Of a stretch of DNA of 64,000 bases, positions 51,127 to 60,841 are shown one piece after another. Source of the DNA: Falsiphaeobacter marinintestinus (GTDB taxonomy: Bacteria > Pseudomonadota > Alphaproteobacteria > Rhodobacterales > Rhodobacteraceae). Within the stretch, counting starts at the first letter, position 1, and each line of letters starts with the position of its first letter. Location: the NCBI RefSeq assembly GCF_007923355.1, contig NZ_VOGO01000003.1, positions 124,001 to 188,000 of the forward strand. The letters are read 5' to 3'. The position numbers and the translations under genes are program-made. Under the pieces are notes generated by a model. It saw only the letters and a program-made list of their open reading frames with translations, ran no database searches and had not been told where the DNA came from.

Positions 51127-52238
51127 TGCAAAATACCGTGCACGTTGAACTGGGTGAGCGTTCCTATGATGTGGAAATCGGCCCCGGGCTGATTCCCACA
51201 GCGGGCGCACGCATTGCCCCCTTACTAAAGCGCAAAAAAGTTGCGGTTTTGACGGATGAAACCGTCGCGGGGCTGCATCTCGAAGCGTTGCGTGACGGGT
51301 TGGGATCCGCCGGAATCAACATGGAGGCGCTTGCGCTGCCACCCGGCGAATCGACCAAAAGCTGGCCGCATTTTGAACGGTCTGTGGAATGGCTGCTGGA
51401 TCAAAAGGTCGAACGAAATGATGTCGTTGTGGCCTTTGGCGGTGGCGTGATCGGCGATCTGGCCGGGTTTGCCGCAGCCGTTTTGCGCCGTGGCGTTCGG
51501 TTCGTGCAAATTCCGACCTCGCTGTTGGCGCAGGTTGATAGTTCGGTCGGGGGCAAGACCGGAATCAACGCGCCGCAGGGTAAGAACCTGATCGGCGCAT
51601 TTCATCAGCCATCGCTGGTTTTGGCGGATACCGCCGTATTGGGCACGCTGACGGCGCGCGACTTCCTGGCCGGCTATGGCGAGGTGGTGAAATACGGCCT
51701 TTTGGGGGACTCCCGGTTCTTTGAGTGGTTGGAAACCCAGGGTCCTGCATTGGCGTCTGGCGATATGAACGCCCGGGTCGAGGCTGTGACACGGTCCGTC
51801 CAGATGAAGGCAGATATCGTGGCACGGGACGAAACCGAACAGGGCGACCGGGCCTTGTTGAACCTTGGCCACACATTCTGCCACGCTTTGGAAGCCGCGA
51901 CCGGATACTCGGACAGGCTGATGCATGGTGAAGGCGTGGCGATAGGCTGTGCGTTGGCGTTTGAGTTGTCCTCCAGACTGGGTCTGTGTTCGCAAGAAGA
52001 CCCCAGCCGGGTCCGTGCCCATCTGCGCGCGATGGGAATGAAGACGGATCTGGCCGACATCGACGGCGACCTGCCGGGGGCCGAAGGCTTGCTGAACCTG
52101 ATGGGACAGGACAAGAAAGTTGTCGATGGTCAGTTACGGTTTATTCTGGCGCGTGGAATCGGCAGCGCCTTCATGACATCCGATGTGCCGCGCGACGCGG
52201 TTATGTCAGTGCTTAAAGATGCGCTTTCAACCCGTTGA
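51126..52238 (+). CDS. aroB: 3-Dehydroquinate synthase
   Basis: From ATG 51126 the product is 370 residues. It has the NAD-binding GGGVIGDLAGFAAAVLRRGV, the substrate/metal site PTSLLAQVDSSVGGKTGINA, Zn ligands in GYGEVVKYGLL (Glu), LNLGHTFCHALEA (His) and LMHGEGVAIG (His), and catalytic Lys residues (MGQDKKVVDG). It converts DAHP to 3-dehydroquinate in the cytoplasm. It follows aroK in one operon and is convergent with the site-2 protease gene; a TTG three bases upstream is unlikely to be the start. Confidence 0.95.
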   Translation: MQNTVHVELGERSYDVEIGPGLIPTAGARIAPLLKRKKVAVLTDETVAGLHLEALRDGLGSAGINMEALALPPGESTKSWPHFERSVEWLLDQKVERNDVVVAFGGGVIGDLAGFAAAVLRRGVRFVQIPTSLLAQVDSSVGGKTGINAPQGKNLIGAFHQPSLVLADTAVLGTLTARDFLAGYGEVVKYGLLGDSRFFEWLETQGPALASGDMNARVEAVTRSVQMKADIVARDETEQGDRALLNLGHTFCHALEAATGYSDRLMHGEGVAIGCALAFELSSRLGLCSQEDPSRVRAHLRAMGMKTDLADIDGDLPGAEGLLNLMGQDKKVVDGQLRFILARGIGSAFMTSDVPRDAVMSVLKDALSTR

Positions 52239-52249
52239 AACAACAGGGA

Positions 52250-53320
52250 TCAACGGCTTTTGACCACCATTAGCTCACCCACGTTTTCGCGTGTGATATA
52301 GCCCAACAGGTGGCCATCCTTGTCGCAGACCGCAATCGCCGCCGCGCCCTCGTAAAGGCGATCCAGAATGGTTTCCAACCCCGCTGACAGATCGACCCGT
52401 GGGATGTCGGCTTCCATAATCTGCGAAACAGGCCGCGTGCGCGGGGCATCTGCGGCAAGTGCTGAGAACAGGGCACTGCGCGTCAAGAACCCCAACAACA
52501 CACCGTCCGTGTCCAGAATCGGAAACTCGTGCTGGGTCGTGCGGATCAGGGTGTTGGCCGCCGCATCGATACTGTCACCGGGCAGCAAGCTTTCATAGTT
52601 TGTGATCATCGCATCGCGCGCCATCAGGTGTCGCGCCACGGATCGCATGACCACATCCTGACTTTCCGCGTTCGCCGCCATAAAGACGAACAAAGCGATC
52701 AGAACCAAAACCGGATTGCCCCCGGTCAGGCCCCAGAATCCCAACAAAAACGCGACAATCTGCCCGGCAGTCGCAGCCGCCCGCGTGGCCTGAACGCGCG
52801 GCATGAACAGGCTGAGAACGGCGCGAAAGACCCGCCCACCGTCCATCGGGAAGGCCGGGATCATATTGAAGAGCGCCAGGAACAGGTTGACCATGGCCAA
52901 GCGCTGGAGAAAGCTGATGTCGGTCGACTCCAACTCGGCCGCCGACTCCATCGATACGCCAGCACCCAGCAAAACCAGAACGGCCCAGATCGCCACATTG
53001 ACCAGCGGACCGGCCAACGCCACCACGATTTCTTGTTGCGGCTGCTCGGGCATTTTTTCAAGCCGCGCCAAACCACCAATCGGCAGCAGCGTGATATCCG
53101 GCGTTCGAATGCCATAGCGGCGCGCTGTCAGGGCGTGGCCGAACTCATGCGCGACCACGCAGGCAAAAAGCGCCAATACAAACAGGATGTTCTCAACAGC
53201 GCCCGCCCAGCCATTTTCAGCAAAGGCGGCCCATCCGACCCAGGCAAGCAGAAGGAAAAAGGTGACATGCACCCGAAGTTCAGACCCGAACAGTCGGCCC
53301 ACTGAAAACGACCAGCTCAT
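52250..53320 (-). CDS. Site-2 protease (M50) with CBS pair
   Basis: The 356-residue membrane metalloprotease has about six helices. The Zn-binding HExxH is in VVAHEFGHALTARRYGI, and the third ligand and loop in NMIPAFPMDGGRVFRAVL, as in the S2P/SpoIVFB group. The C-terminal 120 residues form a CBS pair (MITNYESLLPGDSIDAAANT and AIAVCDKDGHLLGYITREN). This M50B architecture cleaves membrane-bound substrates, and the CBS domains may sense adenine nucleotides. The substrate is not evident; the gene lies 32 bp after ssb, in the same direction. Confidence 0.9.
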   Translation of the reverse strand: MSWSFSVGRLFGSELRVHVTFFLLLAWVGWAAFAENGWAGAVENILFVLALFACVVAHEFGHALTARRYGIRTPDITLLPIGGLARLEKMPEQPQQEIVVALAGPLVNVAIWAVLVLLGAGVSMESAAELESTDISFLQRLAMVNLFLALFNMIPAFPMDGGRVFRAVLSLFMPRVQATRAAATAGQIVAFLLGFWGLTGGNPVLVLIALFVFMAANAESQDVVMRSVARHLMARDAMITNYESLLPGDSIDAAANTLIRTTQHEFPILDTDGVLLGFLTRSALFSALAADAPRTRPVSQIMEADIPRVDLSAGLETILDRLYEGAAAIAVCDKDGHLLGYITRENVGELMVVKSR

Positions 53321-53352
53321 CGGGTTACCCTCCGGCTGCCAAGCCTTTTCGG

Positions 53353-53877
53353 TTAAAACGGTATTTCGTCATCATCGATGTCGCGCGAGGATGGTCCGCG
53401 ACCACCACCGCTGGAACTGCCGCCGCCTTGGCCACCACCATAGGGGTCATCCATCGGGGGGCTGTCATATCCACCACCGCCACCGCCATAGTTGCCGCCA
53501 CCTTGACCGCCGCCACCGCCACCATCGCGACCGTCCAGCATGGTCAGTGTCGATCCGAATCCTTGCAAAACAACCTCGGTCGAATAGCGGTCCTGGCCGG
53601 ATTGATCCTGCCATTTGCGGGTTTGCAGCTGGCCTTCGATATAGACCTTGGACCCTTTGCGCAGGTACTGCTCGGCCACGCGAACCAGACCTTCGTTAAA
53701 GATCGCCACCGAGTGCCACTCGGTCCGTTCCCGACGTTCACCGGTATTGCGGTCTTTCCACGTCTCAGACGTCGCAATCCGCAGGTTGCACACCTTGCCA
53801 CCGTTCTGGAACGTCCGGACCTCGGGGTCGCGGCCCAAATTGCCGATAAGAATTACTTTATTCACTGATCCCGCCAT
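53353..53877 (-). CDS. ssb: Single-stranded DNA-binding protein
   Basis: The 174-residue protein has the N-terminal OB fold ([40 protein letters not shown]), a Gly-rich linker (about 118-160, many Gly repeats) and the conserved acidic tip DIDDDEIPF that recruits repair and replication proteins. It acts as a tetramer on ssDNA. It is divergent from the lytic transglycosylase gene, with a 194-bp gap; I saw no LexA box (GTTC-N7-GTTC) there. Confidence 0.97.
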   Translation of the reverse strand: MAGSVNKVILIGNLGRDPEVRTFQNGGKVCNLRIATSETWKDRNTGERRERTEWHSVAIFNEGLVRVAEQYLRKGSKVYIEGQLQTRKWQDQSGQDRYSTEVVLQGFGSTLTMLDGRDGGGGGGQGGGNYGGGGGGYDSPPMDDPYGGGQGGGSSSGGGRGPSSRDIDDDEIPF

Positions 53878-54071
53878 GGCGCTCCCCGGTTCTTCTTAAC
53901 TGTCGCTGTGCGCCGATTCCGACGCTGTTCGCGCACCCTATACATCCTGACGCAAGGTTGAAACACGGTTAATATGCAAGACGGAACGGCAGAACTCCGC
54001 TACCCGCCTTTTAATAATTCTCACACAGGGTATATTGCGCAAAATTGGTGTTGGGGCAGGATCAAACCAAT

Positions 54072-54668
54072 ATGCGCAAGATAGCGTCAAGCATGGCCAT
54101 AGCAGCCGTCGCCGTGTCCGGGTTCGTCAGTGGACCCGTTTTTGCTGACATGTTCTCGACCAAGAACCGCATGGCCGTTTTCAAATCGCAAGGCAAAGTT
54201 CTGGATTCCCGGGCGTCATCCCAATATGCGAACTCGGTTCGGCTGCAACCACCCTCGGTTCTTACGCCCAGCAAGTGGGGGGCGCTGCCTTACACGGGCA
54301 AGTACCGGGGCAAGTATCTGCAAATGGCCCGAGATGCTGCGCGTCGCCACAGGGTTCCGGAAGATCTGTATCTGCGGCTGGTGCAGCAGGAATCAAATTG
54401 GAACCCAAACGCAAAATCCCACAAAGGGGCATTGGGTTTGGCGCAGTTGATGCCGTCGACCGCCAAATCGTTGGGTGTAGATCCTGCCGATCCCTATGAG
54501 AACCTTGATGGTGGGGCAAAGTATCTGTCCAAACAATACCGCAAGTTTAAATCCTGGCGATTGGCTTTGGCCGCTTACAACGCCGGACCACAGGCCGTCA
54601 AAAAGCATGGTGGCGTACCGCCCTATGACGAAACCCAAAACTATGTGAAAAAGATCTGGGGCAGCTGA
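54072..54668 (+). CDS. Lytic transglycosylase (SLT domain)
   Basis: From ATG 54072 the protein is 198 residues: a signal peptide ([20 protein letters not shown]), a short variable region and the SLT goose-lysozyme-type domain with the catalytic Glu in [50 protein letters not shown] and [18 protein letters not shown]. It cleaves the MurNAc-GlcNAc bond in peptidoglycan, forming 1,6-anhydroMurNAc. There is no lipobox, so it is probably a free periplasmic enzyme. The next gene starts 88 bp further on. Confidence 0.92.
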   Translation: MRKIASSMAIAAVAVSGFVSGPVFADMFSTKNRMAVFKSQGKVLDSRASSQYANSVRLQPPSVLTPSKWGALPYTGKYRGKYLQMARDAARRHRVPEDLYLRLVQQESNWNPNAKSHKGALGLAQLMPSTAKSLGVDPADPYENLDGGAKYLSKQYRKFKSWRLALAAYNAGPQAVKKHGGVPPYDETQNYVKKIWGS

Positions 54669-54756
54669 GCCCTTGTTTTCACGTCCGGACTTGCGATAGA
54701 TCAAATTCCGACTATTTCGCTCTGGTATGCTGCGCGAAACCGCCGGAGCGCCTGAC

Positions 54757-55905
54757 ATGTCGAATCCTTCCTTTGCACTCCCTCTGATCCTGTTGGGTCT
54801 AGTGACGGCTGTGCCCGGCACCGCTGAAACCTACGACACGGTTGAACAGTTGGGCGAAGCTCTGTTCTTTGACACCAACCTGTCGCTGAACCGCACCCAG
54901 TCCTGCGCCACCTGTCATGATCCGCAATACGGTTTTGCTGATCCGCGCGAAACACGGGCTGGGCGGGCTGTATCCTTGGGCGATGACGGCGAATCGCTGG
55001 GGGATCGCAACGCGCCAACTGCCAGCTATGCGGCGTTCACACCTGCGTTCACCCAGACCGAAAGTGAGGTTTGGGTCGGCGGAATGTTCCATGACGGTCG
55101 TGAACCGGATCTCGAAGGGCAGGCGGGTGGTCCCCCCCTGAACCCGATTGAGATGGGTATGCCCGACAAAGCCTCGGTGGTTGAACGCCTGCGCGAAGAC
55201 CCAGCCTATGTTGCGGCCTTTACATCGCTCTGGGGTACAGGGGTCTTTGAGGATACTGATCAGGCCTATCGCGCGATGACCGAGGCGATTGCCGCCTTTG
55301 AGCGCACTGACGTTTTTGCGCCCTTTGACAGCAAGTATGACAGGTATCTGCGTGGCGAATATACGTTGTCTGCTGACGAAGAACTGGGCCGTTTGCTGTT
55401 CTTTTCCGAACAGTTCACCAACTGCAATCTTTGCCACCAGCTAAAGCGCAGCCCGATCGACCCGGGCGAAACGTTTTCGAACTATGAATACCACAACATC
55501 GGAGTGCCCGAGAACCTGCAAGTACGTGGTCAGAATGGTGTTGCGGTGGGGCATGTGGACGGTGGTTTGTTTGAAAACCCGTTAGTTTCCGACCCATCCC
55601 GACGTGGACAATTCAAGGTGCCGACCCTGCGCAACGTCGCGGTGACCGGACCATATATGCACAACGGTGTCTTTGATGACCTGCGCACGGTGGTGTTGTT
55701 TTACAACAAGTACAACACCCGGTCAGAAGCCCGCCAGATCAACCCCGAAACCGGCGCGACCTGGAACGCCCCGGAATACGCCCCGACCTTGTCCGTCCAA
55801 GAACTCACCCACGGGCCCGCTTTGGATGACCAGCGCATCGACGCGCTGGTGGCGTTTATGAAAACCCTGACCGATGCAAGATACGAACATCTGCTGGAAC
55901 GGTGA
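54757..55905 (+). CDS. Di-haem cytochrome c peroxidase/MauG-family protein
   Basis: From ATG 54757 the protein is 382 residues with a signal peptide (MSNPSFALPLILLGLVTAVP). There are two haem sites: CATCH near residue 45 (followed by DPQYGFADPRE) and CNLCH near residue 230. The segment TLRNVAVTGPYMHNGVFDDL after the second haem is typical of the CCP/MauG family, its Met being a possible distal ligand. It reduces H2O2 or oxidises a protein substrate in the periplasm; MauG-like members need no external reductant. No mau gene is nearby, so peroxide detoxification is the default reading. Confidence 0.9.
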   Translation: MSNPSFALPLILLGLVTAVPGTAETYDTVEQLGEALFFDTNLSLNRTQSCATCHDPQYGFADPRETRAGRAVSLGDDGESLGDRNAPTASYAAFTPAFTQTESEVWVGGMFHDGREPDLEGQAGGPPLNPIEMGMPDKASVVERLREDPAYVAAFTSLWGTGVFEDTDQAYRAMTEAIAAFERTDVFAPFDSKYDRYLRGEYTLSADEELGRLLFFSEQFTNCNLCHQLKRSPIDPGETFSNYEYHNIGVPENLQVRGQNGVAVGHVDGGLFENPLVSDPSRRGQFKVPTLRNVAVTGPYMHNGVFDDLRTVVLFYNKYNTRSEARQINPETGATWNAPEYAPTLSVQELTHGPALDDQRIDALVAFMKTLTDARYEHLLER

Positions 55906-55974
55906 CGTCGCAAAGGAAGTGCTGAAACAAATGCCGGCCGCCTTCTAGGGCCGAAACATGCATCCGGGCCACAC

Positions 55975-56006
55975 CCCGCCAAAGCTATCCAGCAGGATGT
56001 GGCGGG
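55975..56006. terminator. Weak hairpin between peroxidase and ABC genes
   Basis: CCCGCCA (55975-55981) pairs with TGGCGGG (56000-56006), and inside it ATCC pairs with GGAT around AGCA. Only scattered T residues follow on the plus strand, so it is a weak candidate terminator for the peroxidase transcript. Confidence 0.4.
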
Positions 56007-56026
56007 ATCTTAATGTTTTACAGCGC

Positions 56027-58114
56027 TCACTCGGCTGCCATCTTGATCACCGGCTGCATCTCGGCAAGCGTTTCATCGCTCAGGTGACACTTGATCTGAT
56101 GCCCACTGGCCAGATCGCGCACCGGCGGCACCTCTTTGTCGCACAGCCCATTGGGCACTTGTGACTTCCAGCGGCACCGCGTCTGGAACGGGCATCCCGA
56201 CGGTGGGTTCATCGCCGACGGGATATCGCCTTCCAGCACGATATGTTCTTTCTCGATCGACGTGTCGGCGATTGGCACAGCCGACAGCAGCGCCTCGGTA
56301 TAAGGATGATAAGGCGGGCTGAACACCTGTTCGGTGTCCCCCAGTTCGACCACATGCCCCAGGTACATCACCATGACCCGGTCGCTGAGGTACCGCACAA
56401 TGCTCAGATCGTGTGAGATGAACAGCAGCGTTGTCTTTTCCTCACGCTGAATCTCCATCAGCAGATCCGTCACAGCAGCCTGCACCGACACATCCAAGGC
56501 CGATACCGGTTCATCCGCCACGACGATCTTGGCACCACCGGCAAAGGCGCGGGCAATACCAACGCGTTGCTTCTGACCACCCGACAATTGCCGCGGCATC
56601 CGCTCGGCAAACGCGCGGGGCAGTTTCACCAGATCCAGCAGTTTCAGCATCCGTTCACGCCGTTCAGCGTCATTGGCTCCAATGTCAAAGATCTCCAGGG
56701 CCCGGATGATCTGGCGCCCGACCGACATCGATGGGTTCAGCGTGTCGAACGGATTCTGAAACACCATCTGCACCGAACTCACCGTATCGGTGTTGCGCAT
56801 TTCGATCGGAATGTCCTGGATTTCCTGATCATACAGCATGATCTTGCCATCGGTCGCCGTTTCAAGCCCCATCAGAACCTTGGCGAGGGTCGACTTTCCG
56901 CAACCGGATTCGCCAACAATGGCCAATGTCTCGGATTCGCGTGCTTCAAAGCTGAGCGTCTCGTTGGCCTTGACCACTTTGGTCTCACCGCCTCCGAACA
57001 ACGCGTTCGCTGCCACCTCATAGTATTTCTTCAGGTTATCGATCTTGAGAACCGTCTTTCCGACCTTGCCCTCTTCCTTCTGCTCTTCGGCCACAAACGG
57101 GGCGTCCCAGTCGATGTCTTTGAATCGCAGGCAGCGCGTCGTGTGCCGATCATCCCCATCGACTCCCGACATCGGAATGTCCGAGCCATTGCACAACCCG
57201 TCCTGAAAATAGTCACAACGCGGCCCGAAATTACACCCCGGAGGCCGTTCGTGGGGCAGGGGGAAGTTGCCGGGAATCGCCTTCAACGGGCGTGCATTCT
57301 TGTCGGCCCCCGGCAGCGGGATCGACCGGAACAGCGCCTGCGTATACGGGTGCTGCATCTTGTCGAACACATCCTCGATGGATCCGGTTTCCACCGCTTC
57401 GCCCGAATACATCACGCACAGACGGTCGCAGGTTTCCAGCACCAGCCCCAGATTGTGCGAAATGAATAACATCGAGGTGCCGTATTTTTTGCCCAGATCC
57501 TTGACCAGATCGACCACGGCCGCTTCGACTGTCACGTCCAGCGCAGTGGTCGGTTCGTCCAGGATCAGCAACGCCGGCTTTGACATCAACGCCATGGCAA
57601 TCACAATCCGCTGCTGTTGGCCACCCGACAACTGGTGCGGGAACGAATTCAACATCCGCTCGGGGTCAGGCAACCGCACATCGGTGACAACCTCCAGCGC
57701 GCGTTTGTAAGCCTCGTCCTTACTGACCCTTTCATGGATCATCGGGACTTCCATAAGCTGATTGCCGATTTTCATCGCCGGGTTCAGCGAGGCCATCGGT
57801 TCCTGATAGATCATTGCGATCTCGTTACCGCGAATATCGCGAAGCTCGTCTGCGCTCATCTCGCTCAGATCGCGGCCCTTGAACTTGATCGTTCCGCCGA
57901 CGACGCGCCCGTTCTTGCCCAGATCCTGCATCACCCCCAATGCAACAGTCGATTTACCGCAACCGGATTCGCCAACAAGGCCAACGGCCTCACCGGGCTG
58001 CACCACCACCGAGAAATCCATCACCGCAGGAATTTCACGCAATCGCGTGAAAAACGAAATGGAAAGATTGTCGATCTCAAGGATCGGTCCGCTATAGTCC
58101 GCCAGTTTGCTCAT
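56027..58114 (-). CDS. Fused peptide-type ABC ATPase (DppD-DppF/GsiA-like)
   Basis: The 695-residue protein has two ABC ATPase domains in tandem. Each has a Walker A (GLVGESGCGKSTVALGVM and AIVGESGCGKSTLAKVLM), a signature (QLSGGQQQR and QLSGGQKQR) and a Walker B (LLILDEPTTALD and IVVADEPVSALD), plus the oligopeptide_DPP C-terminal segment after each (PGNFPLPHERPPGCNFGPRC and MNPPSGCPFQTRCRWKSQ), whose cysteines may bind an Fe-S cluster as in relatives. It follows two permease genes on the same strand, with 98 bp between. It energises uptake of peptides, glutathione-like compounds or opines. An SD GGAG lies ahead of its ATG. Confidence 0.9.
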   Translation of the reverse strand: MSKLADYSGPILEIDNLSISFFTRLREIPAVMDFSVVVQPGEAVGLVGESGCGKSTVALGVMQDLGKNGRVVGGTIKFKGRDLSEMSADELRDIRGNEIAMIYQEPMASLNPAMKIGNQLMEVPMIHERVSKDEAYKRALEVVTDVRLPDPERMLNSFPHQLSGGQQQRIVIAMALMSKPALLILDEPTTALDVTVEAAVVDLVKDLGKKYGTSMLFISHNLGLVLETCDRLCVMYSGEAVETGSIEDVFDKMQHPYTQALFRSIPLPGADKNARPLKAIPGNFPLPHERPPGCNFGPRCDYFQDGLCNGSDIPMSGVDGDDRHTTRCLRFKDIDWDAPFVAEEQKEEGKVGKTVLKIDNLKKYYEVAANALFGGGETKVVKANETLSFEARESETLAIVGESGCGKSTLAKVLMGLETATDGKIMLYDQEIQDIPIEMRNTDTVSSVQMVFQNPFDTLNPSMSVGRQIIRALEIFDIGANDAERRERMLKLLDLVKLPRAFAERMPRQLSGGQKQRVGIARAFAGGAKIVVADEPVSALDVSVQAAVTDLLMEIQREEKTTLLFISHDLSIVRYLSDRVMVMYLGHVVELGDTEQVFSPPYHPYTEALLSAVPIADTSIEKEHIVLEGDIPSAMNPPSGCPFQTRCRWKSQVPNGLCDKEVPPVRDLASGHQIKCHLSDETLAEMQPVIKMAAE

Positions 58115-58150
58115 CTTTTTTCTCCCTCAAGGGAGCAGAACCGCAATCCT

Positions 58151-58200
58151 GCTTCTTTCTTGTACAAAATACCCCGGGGGTCCGGGGGCGGTGCCCCCGG
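58151..58200 (-). repeat. Dispersed 3'-end element, copy B
   Basis: Reading on the minus strand from the permease stop: a perfect 8-bp hairpin (58200-58182, CCGGGGGC with loop ACC) is followed at 58175-58151 by the 25-nt motif with core ACAAGAAAGAAGC. It starts 12 bp after the stop of the DppC-like gene, in the same direction as that gene and ahead of the ATPase gene. Confidence 0.88.
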
Positions 58201-58212
58201 CCGGGTCGTTTA

Positions 58213-59400
58213 TCAGTCCTTCAGGCTTTCTTCGCGCAAACCATCTGCCAGCAGGTTCAGCCCCAGCACCAGCGACAACAGCGCAAACGCGGGCGGCAGC
58301 GCCGGGTGCAGGTACAGCAAAAGCAGACGGCGACCTTCGTTGATGGTCGATCCCCAGTCGGGGCTTTCCGGTGGCAGACCCAGACCGAAGAAACCCAAGG
58401 TACCCAGAAGGATGGTCGTATAGCCAATGCGCAGACAGAAATCGACGATCAGCGGTCCGCGTGCATTGGGCAGGATTTCCCACAACATGATGTACCAGGG
58501 GCCTTCACCACGGGTTTGGGCTGCGGCGACATAGTCGCGGGTCTTGATGTCCATCGCCAGACCGCGAACGATCCGGAAAACGGTCGGCGAGTTCACGAAG
58601 ACCACAGACACGAACACCACCAGAATTCCGCCGGGCACATCAAAGAAGTCCAGCGGCCAGAAGCCGATCTTCGATCCTGCTTCATTGACCACCGACATAT
58701 AGATCAGGAACAGTGGCAGCAGAACAACGATCAGCCATGTCCGGTTCTTTTTCGGCTGGGTTCGGAAGCGCGAATTGATCAGCACTCCGAAAAAAACCAG
58801 CGGAAAGATGAACAAGACAACCGCCATATATTGCGGCAACCCGGTCGCCACGATCTCGGGGGTCACCAGCAGATAGAATAGCAGGATCACCGGGAAGGCA
58901 AGGATCAGGTTGGCTAGGAACGACAGCAGCGTATCCAGTCGCCCGCCGTAATATCCCGCCGGCAAACCCAGCGTGATCCCGACCATGAAGGCAAACAAGG
59001 TCGCCAGAGGCGCAATCTGCACCACGATCCAGGCACCGCTGACCATCCGGCTGAACACATCACGCGCCAGGTTGTCACCGCCCAGAAGATACCATTCGTA
59101 TTGCCCTTCCTTCGGACTGCGCAGCGGAGTGCCGGGGCCTTTATTCTTCATACCGGACAACTGCGCCAGCGGATCATGGGTAATGATCAGATCCATGGCT
59201 CCGTAAATGCCGGTGAACACCCAGAACATGACCAGCGCAAAACCGATCATACCGATGACACTGTCAAACAGCTTTCCGTACAATCCCAGCTTACGTTTGT
59301 ACGTTATGGACAATCCGAACAAGACGGCCAGGGATATCCAGACCGGCAGGAACTGGACAAGTATGCGGGTGAAAATTTCGAATCCCGTAAGAGGTTCCAT
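58213..59400 (-). CDS. Peptide-type ABC permease, DppC-like (long form)
   Basis: The 395-residue permease is longer than the usual DppC (about 300) because of an N-terminal extension with two helices (PVWISLAVLFGLSITY and VIGMIGFALVMFWVFTGIY) and an extra hydrophilic insert (SRFRTQPKKNRTW). The BPD_transp_1 core is clear, with the EAA-like loop RDYVAAAQTRGEGPWYIMLW followed by LPNARGPLIVD. It pairs with the DppB-like permease encoded 15 bp upstream. The element at 58151-58200 lies between it and the ATPase gene, yet the three are probably one operon. Confidence 0.88.
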   Translation of the reverse strand: MEPLTGFEIFTRILVQFLPVWISLAVLFGLSITYKRKLGLYGKLFDSVIGMIGFALVMFWVFTGIYGAMDLIITHDPLAQLSGMKNKGPGTPLRSPKEGQYEWYLLGGDNLARDVFSRMVSGAWIVVQIAPLATLFAFMVGITLGLPAGYYGGRLDTLLSFLANLILAFPVILLFYLLVTPEIVATGLPQYMAVVLFIFPLVFFGVLINSRFRTQPKKNRTWLIVVLLPLFLIYMSVVNEAGSKIGFWPLDFFDVPGGILVVFVSVVFVNSPTVFRIVRGLAMDIKTRDYVAAAQTRGEGPWYIMLWEILPNARGPLIVDFCLRIGYTTILLGTLGFFGLGLPPESPDWGSTINEGRRLLLLYLHPALPPAFALLSLVLGLNLLADGLREESLKD

Positions 59401-59415
59401 AGTGATGTTCCTTCT

Positions 59416-60471
59416 TTACGAAATTCGGATGCGTGGGTTCAGGTAGACATAGCCGATATCCGATATCAGCTGGGTCACCAGCACCACGATCACCGACACA
59501 ACCGAGACGCCCAGAAGCAGCTCAATGTCGTTGTTGCCCGCCGCCTGAACCAGCGTCCAGCCGAAGCCCTTGTAATTGAACAGAGTCTCGACGATCACGA
59601 CGCCGTTCAGCAGCCAGGGAAATTGCAGCATGATCACCGTGAACGGCGCGATCAGGGCATTCCTGAGCGCGTGCTTCACAACGATATTGCCGAAACTCAC
59701 GCCTTTAAGCCGTGCCGTTCGAATGTACTGAGCGGTCATCACCTCGGTCATCGAGGCCCGTGTCATACGCGCGATATACCCCATGCCATACAAGGCGATG
59801 GTCAGCACCGGCAGAAAGAAATTCTCGAACGTCGCGTTTTCCATCGCACCCGTCGCTGTGCCCTTGAACCATTTCAGTCCGGCAGCGGAAGAGGCGAAGA
59901 CCGCGATAAAAATCACGCCCGACACGTATTCAGGTGTCGCAGTCGTTATGATTGAAACAGTCGATAACGATCGGTCCAATACGGATCCCTCGCGCATCCC
60001 GGCCATCACTCCGATCAACAAGGCCGATGGGATCATCAGCATGAGAACCCAGAACATCAGCTTTCCGGTCAGGGCCAGACGCGTACCGACGATGGTCGAC
60101 ACCTCGTCCTTGAACACGGTTGAAAATCCCCAGTCCCCCTGAATGATGCCACAATAGGTCGCTGCATCCTCGGCTTCGGCCGGTGAGACCGCGCCCGTCA
60201 GGCAACGTCCTGTAACAGCGCCTTCGTCGTTTGTCTTGGTCCAGCCGGGCAGAACACCCAGCCATTGACCATATTTCACCGTCAGCGGCTGCAAGTACCC
60301 GTTACTGTCCAGATAGCTGGTCACGGCTTCGTCCGACATGCGGAAGTTGCCTTGGGTTTTTGCGAGTTTTTCGAGGTTCGGGTAGAGGTTCGTCAGAAAG
60401 AACACGATGAAGGTCAGGCAAAGTGCCGTCACAATCATCACGCCGGTTCTGCGCAGAATGAACTGTCCCAT
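59416..60471 (-). CDS. Peptide-type ABC permease, DppB-like
   Basis: The 351-residue permease has a first helix (TGVMIVTALCLTFIVFFLTN), a long periplasmic loop (about 35-120) with two cysteines, and five core helices with the EAA loop RTARLKGVSFGNIVVKHALR. It starts at an ATG with AAGGAA upstream. It forms the pore with the DppC-like permease. No extracytoplasmic binding-protein gene precedes it; the upstream neighbour is an AraC regulator gene, 370 bp away. Confidence 0.9.
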   Translation of the reverse strand: MGQFILRRTGVMIVTALCLTFIVFFLTNLYPNLEKLAKTQGNFRMSDEAVTSYLDSNGYLQPLTVKYGQWLGVLPGWTKTNDEGAVTGRCLTGAVSPAEAEDAATYCGIIQGDWGFSTVFKDEVSTIVGTRLALTGKLMFWVLMLMIPSALLIGVMAGMREGSVLDRSLSTVSIITTATPEYVSGVIFIAVFASSAAGLKWFKGTATGAMENATFENFFLPVLTIALYGMGYIARMTRASMTEVMTAQYIRTARLKGVSFGNIVVKHALRNALIAPFTVIMLQFPWLLNGVVIVETLFNYKGFGWTLVQAAGNNDIELLLGVSVVSVIVVLVTQLISDIGYVYLNPRIRIS

Positions 60472-60841
60472 GTGTTTCCTTGTCGGTCAGGCTTCAGTCC
60501 GGCCCGCTTGCGGGCCATGCTGTGGCGGCGAATGCCGGGCAGGGCGGTCAGATCGACCTTTGCTTTGAAAATGCAGATGCGATGGGTCGCGGCGGTCCTG
60601 CCGCCTTTAGGTCAATCTTCATATGTCGTCCCCTGTCGTCTTGGCGTATGGGCAGCGCGGTTGGCAGCGCCTTGCCGTAGATCGGTACCAGACGGGCCGG
60701 TAGTTTGTTTTTATAAATGGCCCTTGACCCATTCGGCACGAGAAATCGTCGCTGGTCAACGGTTGCAATCGGCAAATCCGGCTTCAAATGCGACATTGGC
60801 TTTGTTCAAAAGCGACAAAGCGGTGTCTGGCCGCTGAGGGT
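60472..60841. other. Intergenic region between AraC gene and permease genes
   Basis: These 370 bp contain no convincing gene. A stem-loop GGCCCGC-TT-GCGGGCC lies at 60501-60516, about 30 bp upstream of the permease start. On the minus strand a 24-codon frame (ATG 60622 to stop 60548) has AGGGGA six bases upstream and could be a leader peptide, but with no other support. The permease promoter, and perhaps the AraC target, should lie here. In related operons a substrate-binding-protein gene is found at this place; here only this stretch remains. Confidence 0.55.

Noticed and set aside
53878-54071. LexA box for ssb
   Set aside because: GTTC occurs twice in the gap, but neither has the second GTTC at the required 7-nt spacing.
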